Shown here: in pieces, positions 1-7,010 of the stretch
Layout: the number at the start of each line of letters is the position of its first letter
Position numbering within the stretch: position 1 is the first letter of the stretch
NCBI GenBank assembly: GCA_036375215.1
Contig: DASUSH010000007.1
Location: forward strand, 1-37,431
Direction of reading: 5' to 3'
Source: DASUSH01 sp036375215
GTDB taxonomy: Bacteria > Actinomycetota > Thermoleophilia > Solirubrobacterales > 70-9
Length of the DNA stretch: 37,431 nt
The notes under the pieces: model-generated
Seen by the model: the letters and a program-made list of their open reading frames with translations, nothing else
What the model was told of the DNA's origin: nothing
Databases searched by the model: none
Translations under genes and position numbers: made by a program

Positions 1-316
1 GGAAGGTGATCTCGCCCGAGCGCTCGGCGAGCACCTCGGTCCAGTAGAGGTCGCCGGCGGCGAACGCGAGCAGGGCGAGGCCGATCAGGCTCCAGCCGAC
101 GCGCCCCCCCTCGATGGCCACCGCGCGGGCTATGCACAGGCCGCCGGCGGCGAACATGACCGCGAGGTAGAGCCACTGGTCGTAGAGCTCGTTGACCCCG
201 CCTCCCCCGAGGCCGAAGACGACGTGAGCGGCGTACATGCCGAAGGCGAGCGCCACCGCGATCGTCACGACCGGCCCGAGGGCGCGTGTCGTTCCGATCT
301 CGCTTGCCGTGCGCAT
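1..316 (-). CDS. Membrane protein, N-terminal part only (runs off the window edge)
   Basis: Reading the minus strand from an ATG at 316 gives 105 codons with no stop before the window edge. The product begins MRTASEIGTTRALGPVV and is very hydrophobic, with roughly three or four predicted membrane segments. An AGGGGAG ribosome-binding site lies seven bases upstream of the ATG. It is divergent from rpmE. The composition resembles the membrane-embedded front half seen in some actinobacterial sensor or GGDEF/EAL proteins, but no catalytic domain is in view, so its function cannot be assigned. Coding is well supported by G/C-ending codons and the good ribosome-binding site. Confidence 0.7.
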   Translation of the reverse strand, partial: MRTASEIGTTRALGPVVTIAVALAFGMYAAHVVFGLGGGGVNELYDQWLYLAVMFAAGGLCIARAVAIEGGRVGWSLIGLALLAFAAGDLYWTEVLAERSGEITF

Positions 317-465
317 CCTTGCTCTCCCCTGCCTCGTACGGGTGAACCGAGCTTAGCCCTGGATCGCGGCCGAATCGTCCGTAGGAACTACGGGATCATG
401 ATCCGCCGGACGGATGACGCCTGAACCGCGCGGGCCGTGCCCCGGGCCGGGTCCGCGGACCCCAC

Positions 466-471
466 TAGAAT
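466..471 (+). promoter_or_regulatory. Candidate -10 element (TAGAAT) for rpmE
   Basis: TAGAAT lies nine bases before the rpmE ATG, so a transcript from it would have almost no leader. No convincing -35 box is visible. The same TAGNNT-start spacing recurs before the tyrosinase gene and the gene at 32806. The rest of 317-480 shows no gene and must hold the divergent promoters. Confidence 0.4.
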
Positions 472-480
472 CGACGTCCG

Positions 481-687
481 ATGAAGCAGGGAATCCACCC
501 GGAATACGGACTCGCGCACGTGCGCTGCTCGTGCGGCAACGAGTTCTACACGCGCTCGACGAAATCGGATCTCCACGTCGAGATCTGCTCGGAGTGCCAT
601 CCCTTCTACACCGGCAAGCAGAAGCTCGTCGACACCGGCGGCCGGGTCGAGCGCTTCAAGCGTCGCGCCGCGAAGCGCTCGCGGTAG
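481..687 (+). CDS. rpmE: 50S ribosomal protein L31
   Basis: The 68-residue product is a full-length bacterial L31 of the zinc-binding type. It begins MKQGIHPEYG and carries the four cysteines C16, C18, C36 and C39 expected to hold a zinc ion, in the contexts RCSCGN and ICSECHPFYTGKQ. It is a structural component of the large ribosomal subunit near the central protuberance. It opens the actinobacterial rpmE-prfA-prmC cluster and is followed after ten bases by the DUF1385 gene, so they are probably co-transcribed. The overlapping longer frame starting at 414 has poor codon use and is a shadow. Confidence 0.96.
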   Translation: MKQGIHPEYGLAHVRCSCGNEFYTRSTKSDLHVEICSECHPFYTGKQKLVDTGGRVERFKRRAAKRSR

Positions 688-697
688 GTTCGAGCCC

Positions 698-1711
698 GTG
701 AGCGACAACGGGGCCGGACTGGCTCGTTCCGAGGCGCGGATGCCGGACGGCCTACCCGTCGCCAGCCGCGACGCCCCGCTCGGGGGCCAGGCGGTGCTGG
801 AGGGCGTGATGATGCGCGGCGTCTCCACCTGGGCCGTCGCGGTCCGCAAGCCGGTCCCGGAGGGCTCGGAGGCCGGGCTCGGCGAGATCGAGGTGACGAC
901 CGAGCCGATCGTCTCGTGGGCGAAGCGGCACCGGATCCTGCGGGTGCCCGTGATCAGGGGCGTGGTGGCCCTCGGCGAGTCGCTCAAGATCGGCTTCCGG
1001 GCGCTCGGGATCTCCGCGAACGCCCAGCTCGAGGCCGAGGAGGACGGCGAGGAGCCGGAGCCGATCGGCGGCTTCACCTGGGGCCTCACGATCGCGCTCT
1101 CGCTCGCGCTCGCGATCGGCCTCTTCTTCGTGATCCCGGTCGGGGTGACGAGCCTGATCAAGGACCAGCTGGGGTCCGCGCTCCTCTTCTGGCTCGTCGA
1201 GGGCGTCCTGCGGACCGCGATCTTCATCGGCTACCTCGTCGCGATCAGCCGCCTGCCCGATCTGCGCCGGGTGTTCGAGTACCACGGCGCCGAGCACAAG
1301 ACGATCTCCTGCTACGAGGCCGGCGACCGCCTGATCCCCGCCCGCGCCGAGACCTACTCGCGCCTGCATCCGCGCTGCGGCACCAGCTTCCTGCTGATCG
1401 TCATGGTCCTCGCGATCTTCGTCTTCGCCCCGATCGGGCTGCCCGAGTGGTACTGGCTGCTCGCCTCGCGGATCCTCGGCATCCCGCTGATCGCGGGCCT
1501 CTCCTACGAGGTCATCAAGTGGGCCGGCAAGCACCGCCGCAAGCGCTGGGTGCGCGCCCTCATGTGGCCCGGCCTGATGCTCCAGAACCTCACCACCCGC
1601 GAGCCCGACCGCGACCAGCTCGCGGTTGCGATCGCCGCCCTCGAGTCGGTGCTCGCCGTCGAGAGCCCCGAGGAGGCCTCGAAGGAGGAGCAGATCGAGA
1701 TCGTCGCCTAG
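698..1711 (+). CDS. DUF1385 (YqhQ-like) membrane protein
   Basis: The 337-residue product has the family hallmarks GGQAVLEGVMMRG (about 29-41), EYHGAEHKTI (about 194-203) and HPRCGTSF (about 224-231). Four or so hydrophobic segments lie near 126-150, 160-185, 231-250 and 254-280. The conserved His, Cys and Glu residues suggest a metal site facing the membrane, but the biochemical role of this family is not established. The gene commonly sits beside rpmE or prfA in actinobacteria and Firmicutes, as here. The GTG start at 698 follows the rpmE stop by ten bases with no clear Shine-Dalgarno. The C-terminus is acidic (EEASKEEQIEIVA). Family assignment is firm; function is unknown. Confidence 0.9.
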   Translation: MSDNGAGLARSEARMPDGLPVASRDAPLGGQAVLEGVMMRGVSTWAVAVRKPVPEGSEAGLGEIEVTTEPIVSWAKRHRILRVPVIRGVVALGESLKIGFRALGISANAQLEAEEDGEEPEPIGGFTWGLTIALSLALAIGLFFVIPVGVTSLIKDQLGSALLFWLVEGVLRTAIFIGYLVAISRLPDLRRVFEYHGAEHKTISCYEAGDRLIPARAETYSRLHPRCGTSFLLIVMVLAIFVFAPIGLPEWYWLLASRILGIPLIAGLSYEVIKWAGKHRRKRWVRALMWPGLMLQNLTTREPDRDQLAVAIAALESVLAVESPEEASKEEQIEIVA

Positions 1712-1715
1712 GGGC

Positions 1716-1790
1716 GACCTGACCCTTCGGGGTCAGACCCCTCAGGTGACAGGTCGACCCTTCGGGGTCAGACCCCTCAGGTGACAGGTC
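1716..1790 (+). repeat. Two perfect tandem copies of a 35-bp hairpin-forming repeat
   Basis: Positions 1721-1755 and 1756-1790 are identical. Each copy contains GACCC-TTCG-GGGTC, which forms a stem closed by a UUCG tetraloop. Each also contains GGGGTC-A-GACCCC, a second perfect inverted repeat. The first copy extends upstream to CTGACCC/GGGTCAG. The outer ends read GACCTG (1716-1721) and CAGGTC (1750-1755 and 1785-1790). A related copy in opposite orientation lies at 5832-5864. There is no T-run, so it is not a classical intrinsic terminator. It fills most of the gap between the DUF1385 stop and the tyrosinase promoter. Confidence 0.9.
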
Positions 1791-1847
1791 GCTCGCGTTC
1801 GGGGAGTACCTGGTTTGCGATCCCCGCGTCTCCGTCCGCGCCGGAAT

Positions 1848-1853
1848 TAGTCT
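1848..1853 (+). promoter_or_regulatory. Candidate -10 element (TAGTCT) for the tyrosinase gene
   Basis: TAGTCT ends six bases before the GTG at 1860. A transcript from it would begin at or next to the start codon, so the message would be leaderless. This supports the GTG at 1860 as the true start, as no Shine-Dalgarno is present. No -35 box is evident. Confidence 0.4.
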
Positions 1854-1859
1854 CGGGGT

Positions 1860-3038
1860 GTGGGCAAGGTACTTCTCGCCGCGACCGGTGTGCTCGTCGC
1901 GACCGCGCTCGCCGCGTGCGGCTCGGACGACGGCGGCGGGGACGGCGGCGGCTCGGGCGGTGGTGGCGAGGCGATCGTGCGCGCGGCCGCGCAGGACCTG
2001 AGCGCCGAGGAGAAGCGGACCTTCACGGACGCCGTCCTCGAGCTCAAGAAGATGCCCTCGCCCTTCGAGGGCTACGAGAACCGCAGCTACTACGACACCT
2101 TCGTCAAGTGGCACAAGGACGCGTTCAACTGCGACGAAGAGACCGCGCACATGGGTCCCAACTTCCTGCCGTGGCACCGCCACTTCCTGATCCTCTTCGA
2201 GGCGGCGCTGGAGAAGGCCGCCGGCGAGCCCGTCGGGATCCCCTACTGGGACTGGACCGACCCCGAGTCGACGAACGCGGTCTTCCGCAACGACCTGATG
2301 GGCGGCAACGGCGACATCGAGAAGGGCTACGCGCTCACCTCCGGGCCGTTCCGGAAGGGCGAGTACCGCCTGAACGTGCTCGATCCCAAGGCCAACGACC
2401 CGCTCGGCCTGCGCTACGTCGTCCGGCAGATCGGCACCTTCCCGTCGAACGAGACGCTGCCGACCGAGCGCGACGTCGACCGCGCGCTGACGCGGCCCGA
2501 GTACGACGTCGTCCCGTTCAACGACCAGTCCGACCCCGGCCTCAGCTTCCGCAACAACCTCGAGGGCTGGCGCGGGCAGATCGGGCAGAAGTGCGTGGAC
2601 GGGCTGCTCACCCCGCTGACCGGGCCGGGTGCCGAGGCCAAGAAGCACGACCTCCACAACGGCGTCCACCTCTGGGTCGGCGGGATCGAGGGCGAGCGCC
2701 AGGGCACGATGGACCTGAACACGTCGCTGAACGACCCGGTCTTCTGGCTCCACCACGCCAACATCGACCGGATCTGGCAGGCCTGGATCGAGGACCACGG
2801 CGAGGAGTACGAGCCGGCCGGCGGCTGGCCCGAGCCGGACGAGAACCTGAACCAGGCGATGGTCCCCTTCGACGAGGTCGGCCAGCGGGTGACCCCGGCC
2901 TCGCTCCTCGACATCGGCAAGCTCGGTTACGAGTACGCCGACCTGCCGAAGGCCGAATCAGGCGCGGACGGCGGCGGCGGATCGGCGACGGCCGCGGCGG
3001 TCGGGCCGCCCGCGCTCGGCTTCTCCTGCGCGCTCTAG
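1860..3038 (+). CDS. Tyrosinase-family copper oxidase with lipoprotein signal
   Basis: The 392-residue product matches the tyrosinase/polyphenol oxidase copper domain. The CuA ligands are visible as H85, H97 and H106 (WHKDAF, AHMGPNFLPWHRHF). CuB is H266 and H270 (HDLHNGVHLWVGG) plus the HH pair at 298-299 in DPVFWLHHANIDRIW. The N-terminus is a lipoprotein signal with lipobox LAAC and C20, followed by a Gly/Asp linker, so the enzyme should be anchored outside the membrane. The family oxidises phenols to quinones with O2. No caddie protein or melC1 homologue is adjacent. A Gly/Ala-rich tail (about 367-392) ends in SCAL. It interrupts the DUF1385-prfA order and lies between a repeat and prfA, suggesting later insertion. 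The physiological substrate is unknown. Confidence 0.93.
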   Translation: MGKVLLAATGVLVATALAACGSDDGGGDGGGSGGGGEAIVRAAAQDLSAEEKRTFTDAVLELKKMPSPFEGYENRSYYDTFVKWHKDAFNCDEETAHMGPNFLPWHRHFLILFEAALEKAAGEPVGIPYWDWTDPESTNAVFRNDLMGGNGDIEKGYALTSGPFRKGEYRLNVLDPKANDPLGLRYVVRQIGTFPSNETLPTERDVDRALTRPEYDVVPFNDQSDPGLSFRNNLEGWRGQIGQKCVDGLLTPLTGPGAEAKKHDLHNGVHLWVGGIEGERQGTMDLNTSLNDPVFWLHHANIDRIWQAWIEDHGEEYEPAGGWPEPDENLNQAMVPFDEVGQRVTPASLLDIGKLGYEYADLPKAESGADGGGGSATAAAVGPPALGFSCAL

Positions 3039-3051
3039 CCTCCCTTCACAG

Positions 3052-4125
3052 ATGATCGAGCGACTGGTGGAGCAGATCGAGAGCCGCTTCAGCGAGCTCG
3101 AGTCGGAGATGTCCGACCCCGACGTGATCGCCGACCGCGAGCGCTACGCCGACGTGGGTCGCGCTTACCACGAGCTCGAGCCGGCCCGCGAGCTCGCCCG
3201 CGAGTACCGCGTGCTCGCCGACGACCTCGCCGGCGCCCGGGAGCTGCTCGAGGAGGACGGCGACGACCCCGAGCTGCGCTCCGTGGTCGCCGACGCGCCG
3301 CAGCGGCTCGCCGAGCTCGAGGAGCGGATCCGCCTCGCGATGGTCGAGCGCGACCCCAACGACGACAAGAACGTGCTCGTCGAGATCCGCGCGGGGACCG
3401 GGGGGGACGAGGCCGCCCTGTTCGCCGGCGACCTCTACAAGATGCTCTCCCGCTACGCCGAGGAGCGCGGCTACACCACCGAGAGGATCTCGGCCTCGCC
3501 GGCCGAGGTCGGCGGCTTCAAGGAGGTCACGTTCGCGATCAAGGGCGAGGACGCCTACTCGCTGTTCAAGTACGAGGGCGGCACCCACCGCGTCCAGCGC
3601 GTGCCGAAGACCGAGTCGCAGGGCCGGATCCACACGTCGACGGCGACGGTCGCCGTGCTGCCCGAGGCCGAGGACGTCGACGTCGACCTCGACCCGAACG
3701 ACCTCCAGATCGACGTCTACCGCTCCTCCGGCCCCGGGGGCCAGTCGGTCAACACCACCGACTCGGCTGTCCGGATCACGCACGGGCCGACCGGGATCGT
3801 GGTCTCGATGCAGGACGAGAAGTCGCAGCTGCAGAACCGCGAGAAGGCGATGCGGGTGCTGCGGGCGCGGCTGCTCGAGCGCGCGATCGCCGAGCAGCAG
3901 GCCGAGATCGCCTCCGAGCGCCGGGCCCAGGTCGGCACCGGCGAGCGCTCCGAGAAGATCCGCACCTACAACTACCCGCAGGGCCGGGTCACCGACCACC
4001 GCGTGAAGCTCACCTCCCACGCGCTCGACCAGATCCTCGCCGGCGACCTGCGCGAGTTCACCGATGCCCTCGCCGACGCCGAGAAGCGGGCCCGCCTGGA
4101 GGCCCAGACCGCGGAAGCGGGCTGA
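3052..4125 (+). CDS. prfA: Peptide chain release factor 1
   Basis: The 357-residue product is full length for RF1, which recognises UAA and UAG and triggers peptidyl-tRNA hydrolysis in the ribosome. The catalytic GGQ loop is at 229-231 (SSGPGGQSVNTTDSAV). The stop-codon recognition tripeptide is PKT at 185-187 within RVPKTESQGRIHTS, the RF1 rather than RF2 pattern. The start is ATG at 3052, 13 bases after the tyrosinase stop, without an obvious Shine-Dalgarno. prmC follows eight bases after the stop; its product methylates the Gln of this GGQ motif, so the two form a functional pair. Confidence 0.97.
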   Translation: MIERLVEQIESRFSELESEMSDPDVIADRERYADVGRAYHELEPARELAREYRVLADDLAGARELLEEDGDDPELRSVVADAPQRLAELEERIRLAMVERDPNDDKNVLVEIRAGTGGDEAALFAGDLYKMLSRYAEERGYTTERISASPAEVGGFKEVTFAIKGEDAYSLFKYEGGTHRVQRVPKTESQGRIHTSTATVAVLPEAEDVDVDLDPNDLQIDVYRSSGPGGQSVNTTDSAVRITHGPTGIVVSMQDEKSQLQNREKAMRVLRARLLERAIAEQQAEIASERRAQVGTGERSEKIRTYNYPQGRVTDHRVKLTSHALDQILAGDLREFTDALADAEKRARLEAQTAEAG

Positions 4126-4133
4126 GCGCGGCG

Positions 4134-5018
4134 ATGCCGGCGGCGGTCGGCAGCGTGCGGGACGCGCTCGCGAGCGCCGCGGACGCGTTCGCCGCCGCGG
4201 GCGCCGGCTCCCCGCGGCTCGACGCGGAGCTCCTCCTCGCCGCGGCCACCGGCCTCGACCGGGCGCGGCTGGCCGCCGAGCCCGAGCTCCCCGTCGAGCC
4301 CGGCCCGGCCCGGGAGTTCGCGGCGATGGTCCGGCGGCGGATCGCCCGCGAGCCGGTCGCCTACATCCTCGGCCGCAAGGGGTTCCGCCGGCTCGACCTC
4401 GCCACCGACCCGCGCGCGCTGATTCCGCGCCCGGAGACCGAGCTCCTCGTCGAGGTCGGGCTCGAGCTCGCCCCGGCGACCGTGCTCGACGTCGGCACCG
4501 GCTCGGGGGCGCTCGCGCTCGCGCTCGCCGACGAGCTGCCGGGCGCGGCGGTCACCGCCACCGACACCTCGGCCGGCGCGCTGCGCCTGGCGGCGGAGAA
4601 CGCCGAGCGCCTCGGGCTCGCCGACCGGGTCCGCTTCGAGCTCGGCAGCCTGCCCGACGGGGGCCGGTTCGACCTGCTGGTCGCCAACCTGCCCTACGTC
4701 ACCGAGGCCGAGTGGGCGGGGCTCGAGCCGGAGATCTCCCGCTACGAGCCGCGCTCGGCGCTGGTGCCGGGGCCGAGCGGCCTCGAGGCGATCGAGGCGG
4801 TGCTCGGCGAGCTCTCGCTCGGGCGCTGCGCCGCCGCGGCGGTGGCCCTGGAGGTCGGCGCGGGCCAGGCGCGGGCGGTCGCCGAGCTCGTGCGCCGCGC
4901 CGGCTTCGGCTCGGTCGAGGCGCGGCCGGATCTCGCCGGGATCGACCGGGTGGTGTTGGGGATCGACACCCAGGGGGGTTCCCAAACGGCCGGCGGGGCG
5001 CCATCATGGCGGCGATGA
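4134..5018 (+). CDS. prmC: Release factor glutamine N5-methyltransferase
   Basis: The 294-residue product is a PrmC/HemK SAM-dependent methyltransferase that modifies the GGQ glutamine of RF1 and RF2. It has an N-terminal helical domain (about 1-85, ending REPVAYILGRKGF), the SAM-binding motif VLDVGTGSGALAL (about 117-129) and the catalytic tetrapeptide at 185-188. That tetrapeptide reads NLPY instead of the usual NPPY. The C-terminal stretch contains the typical GPSGLEAI. The gene sits directly behind prfA. Its stop overlaps the start of the exported RTX-type gene in ATGA at 5015-5018. The last dozen residues look unstructured. Confidence 0.94.
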   Translation: MPAAVGSVRDALASAADAFAAAGAGSPRLDAELLLAAATGLDRARLAAEPELPVEPGPAREFAAMVRRRIAREPVAYILGRKGFRRLDLATDPRALIPRPETELLVEVGLELAPATVLDVGTGSGALALALADELPGAAVTATDTSAGALRLAAENAERLGLADRVRFELGSLPDGGRFDLLVANLPYVTEAEWAGLEPEISRYEPRSALVPGPSGLEAIEAVLGELSLGRCAAAAVALEVGAGQARAVAELVRRAGFGSVEARPDLAGIDRVVLGIDTQGGSQTAGGAPSWRR

Positions 5019-5833
5019 GCACTCCGAGCGCCAGGACGTTCGCCGCCCGCATCGCCCTCTTCGCGGCCGTCGCCCTCGTGGGCCTCGCCGCGGTGGCGAG
5101 CGCCGGAGCGAGCGCCGCCACCTGCTTCGGCAAGCAGCCGACGATCGTGCGCGGGCCGGGCAACGACCACGTCCAGGGCACGAACGGCGACGACGTGATC
5201 TTCACCGGCAAGGGCAAGGACACGGTCGCCGCCGGCAACGGCGAGGACCTCGTCTGCAGCGGCAACGGCGACGACACCGTCGACACCGGCAACGACGACG
5301 ACAAGCTCGACGGCGGCGAGGGCGACGACGAGCTCCACGGCTACAACGACGGCGACAAGATCGTCGGCGGCACCGGCGACGACTTCCTCGACGGTCGCCG
5401 CGGCGAGGTCGGGGACAGGCTGATCGGTGGCGACGGCGCCGACAGGCTGCTCGGCGGCGAGAAGCTCTCCGGCGGGGACGGCGACGACCGCCTCGACGGC
5501 GACGGCTACAAGAACGACTCCTCGGCCGACGTGATCAAGGGCGGCGAGGGAGACGACGAGATCGAGGGCGACGCCGGCAGCAGCGCCGGCGACGAGATCG
5601 ACGCCGGCGACGGCGCGGACCGGGTCCGCGGCGCCGACGAGGCCGACACGGTCCACGGCGGTGACGGGAACGACGACATCGCCGGCGGCCCCGGCGACGA
5701 CGCCCTCTTCGGCGACGCCGACGACGACGCGCTCGAGGGCGGTGACGGCAACGACTCCATCGACGGCGGCCTCGGCACCGACACCTGCACCGACGCGGAC
5801 GCGATCGCGACGTTCCTCGCCTGCGAGCTCTGA
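5015..5833 (+). CDS. Exported RTX-type calcium-binding repeat protein
   Basis: From ATG 5015 the product is about 272 residues. It has a basic N-terminus, a hydrophobic core and an ASA-like cleavage site near residue 34, a Sec-type signal peptide. About nine nonapeptide repeats of the GGxGxDxU type follow (for example GGEGDDEL, GGTGDDFL, GGDGDDRL, GGDGNDSI), expected to form a calcium-binding parallel beta roll. No enzymatic domain is present. A Sec signal rather than a C-terminal type I secretion signal fits a Gram-positive cell. An alternative in-frame ATG lies at 5006; 5015 is chosen because it overlaps the prmC stop as ATGA. The stop codon lies inside the repeat element at 5832-5864. Exact function is unknown. 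Confidence 0.85.
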   Translation: MSTPSARTFAARIALFAAVALVGLAAVASAGASAATCFGKQPTIVRGPGNDHVQGTNGDDVIFTGKGKDTVAAGNGEDLVCSGNGDDTVDTGNDDDKLDGGEGDDELHGYNDGDKIVGGTGDDFLDGRRGEVGDRLIGGDGADRLLGGEKLSGGDGDDRLDGDGYKNDSSADVIKGGEGDDEIEGDAGSSAGDEIDAGDGADRVRGADEADTVHGGDGNDDIAGGPGDDALFGDADDDALEGGDGNDSIDGGLGTDTCTDADAIATFLACEL

Positions 5834-5864
5834 CCTGAGGGGTCTGACCCCAAAGGGACAGGTC
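5832..5864 (-). repeat. Inverted, diverged copy of the 1716-1790 repeat between convergent genes
   Basis: This 33-bp element starts GACCTG and ends CAGGTC, a perfect terminal inverted repeat, and contains the internal palindrome GGGGTC-T-GACCCC. On the minus strand its core TTTGGGGTCAGACCCC matches the copies at 1721-1790 with one difference. It contains the last two bases of the RTX stop codon and ends three bases before the tsaC stop, so it fills the whole gap between two convergent genes. A role in ending or stabilising transcripts is plausible but unproven. Confidence 0.85.
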
Positions 5865-5867
5865 GCT

Positions 5868-6494
5868 CTAGACGCCGGCGAGGATCCGCTCGAGCTCGAC
5901 TCGGTCGAGGGCGCCCTCGCGCAGCACGGCCCAGTCGCCGCCGGTGTCGATCTCGCTCAGGTCGACGACCGTCGAGGGCCTGCCGGCCAGCCGGCCGCCG
6001 TCGATCGCGAGGTCGGCGCCGGCGAGGATCGCGTCGTCGACGTCGGCGAAGCGGGAGGGGGGAGGCTCGCCGCTGCGGTTCGCCGAGGTCTGGAGCACCG
6101 CTAGCCGCGCGCCGGCGAGCGGCCCGCCGATCAGGCGTACGCCGAGCCGCTCGGGGTCGTCGCGGCTGGCGAGCGGGTAGCGGCGGTCGGGGTTGGCGAC
6201 GACGAGCGTCACCGGGCCGGGGAGGAGCCGCCCCGCCGCCTCCGCGGTGCGCGGCCCGAACCCGCCGAGCAGCTCGCGCATGACGAGCGGCGTGAAGTAC
6301 ATGATCGCCGAGGGCTTGCCGTCGTCGCGCCCCTTGAGCTCGTGGATCCGGTCGATCGCGTCCGCGTTCAGCGGGTCGCAGGCGAGCCCGTAGAGGCCGT
6401 CGGCGGGGAAAAGCGCGACCCCGCCCTCGCCGACCACGCGCTCGAGCGCCTCGCGCGCCGCCGCGGCGCCTTGCTTCTCCAGCTCGACAATCAC
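5868..6494 (-). CDS. tsaC: L-threonylcarbamoyladenylate synthase (TsaC/YrdC/Sua5 family)
   Basis: The 208-residue product belongs to the YrdC fold family. It makes threonylcarbamoyl-AMP from threonine, bicarbonate and ATP for the t6A37 modification of ANN-decoding tRNAs. FPADGLYGL (29-37), ELKGRD (about 52-57), LPGPVTLV (about 91-98) and QTSANRSG (135-142) match the nucleotide-binding surface. It lacks the extra Sua5 domain, so it is the short TsaC form. The start is GTG at 6494. GGGGAGG directly abuts it, too close for ordinary Shine-Dalgarno use, while TACCTT lies about seven bases upstream, consistent with a leaderless message. In most actinobacteria this gene runs in the same direction as prmC; here it is inverted. 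Confidence 0.93.
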   Translation of the reverse strand: MIVELEKQGAAAAREALERVVGEGGVALFPADGLYGLACDPLNADAIDRIHELKGRDDGKPSAIMYFTPLVMRELLGGFGPRTAEAAGRLLPGPVTLVVANPDRRYPLASRDDPERLGVRLIGGPLAGARLAVLQTSANRSGEPPPSRFADVDDAILAGADLAIDGGRLAGRPSTVVDLSEIDTGGDWAVLREGALDRVELERILAGV

Positions 6495-6571
6495 CTCCCC
6501 GAAGGTATCGTCGGCGCCATCCGGGGACCGGGGTCACGGGTGACGACTTGCACGGCGGCGCCTGCGGTCGC

Positions 6572-6965
6572 GTGCCCGCTCGCGCCCGCGGCCGCCGCGG
6601 CCGCCGGACAGGCCAGGAGACCCATCGCTTCGAGGTCACGATCGAGTCGGCCGGCGAGTTCGACGCCACCTACGGCGAGGAGCGCAAGCGGCCCGGGCAG
6701 ACCACGGCGGCCGGGGTCGACGGGGTCGAGGAAGCCGAGTCGCAAGGAGAAGGCCTTCAGGCAGCAGATCGTCGACGAGGTCGCGCACGGACCCGAGCAC
6801 GCGACCGGGGACCCGCACCAGCTCCACACCGAGTCCGGGACGAGCACGCTCACGATCACGGCGCGCCCGATCTCGAAGGACACGGCGAGCGACCTCGAGC
6901 GCAGGCACGGGCGTCCTTCCGCCGGCAGGATCGTCGAGGACGAGCCCTTTCCGCTTCGGTCCTGA
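6572..6965 (+). pseudogene. Possible frame-broken small gene of unknown function
   Basis: Between tsaC and glyA no single frame is coding throughout, but two adjoining segments are. In the frame of a GTG at 6572, bases about 6608-6715 use almost only G/C-ending codons (HRFEVTIESAGEFDATYGEE). From about 6725 the signal moves to the next frame (KEKAFRQQIVDEVAHGPE onward) and continues to a TGA at 6963-6965. The second segment has no usable start of its own. The simplest reading is one gene of about 130 residues broken by a single indel near 6700-6730. A sequencing error or programmed shift is also possible. I do not recognise the protein. The rest of 6495-7010 shows nothing else. Confidence 0.4.
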
Positions 6966-7010
6966 GGGCATCGGGCTTCGCGCCGTAACCTCTGTCAACC
7001 TACGGCGCCG

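Noticed and set aside
1716..1790. Classical rho-independent terminator
   Set aside because: Stems are good but no T-run follows, so it is listed as a repeat with possible transcript-end function.
6491..6883. Minus-strand 130-codon frame between tsaC and glyA
   Set aside because: Third-position bias favours the plus strand here; the minus product has low-complexity Ala/Gly/Pro stretches and no motif.
6966..7010. Glycine or other riboswitch before glyA
   Set aside because: The gap is too short and shows no conserved core.
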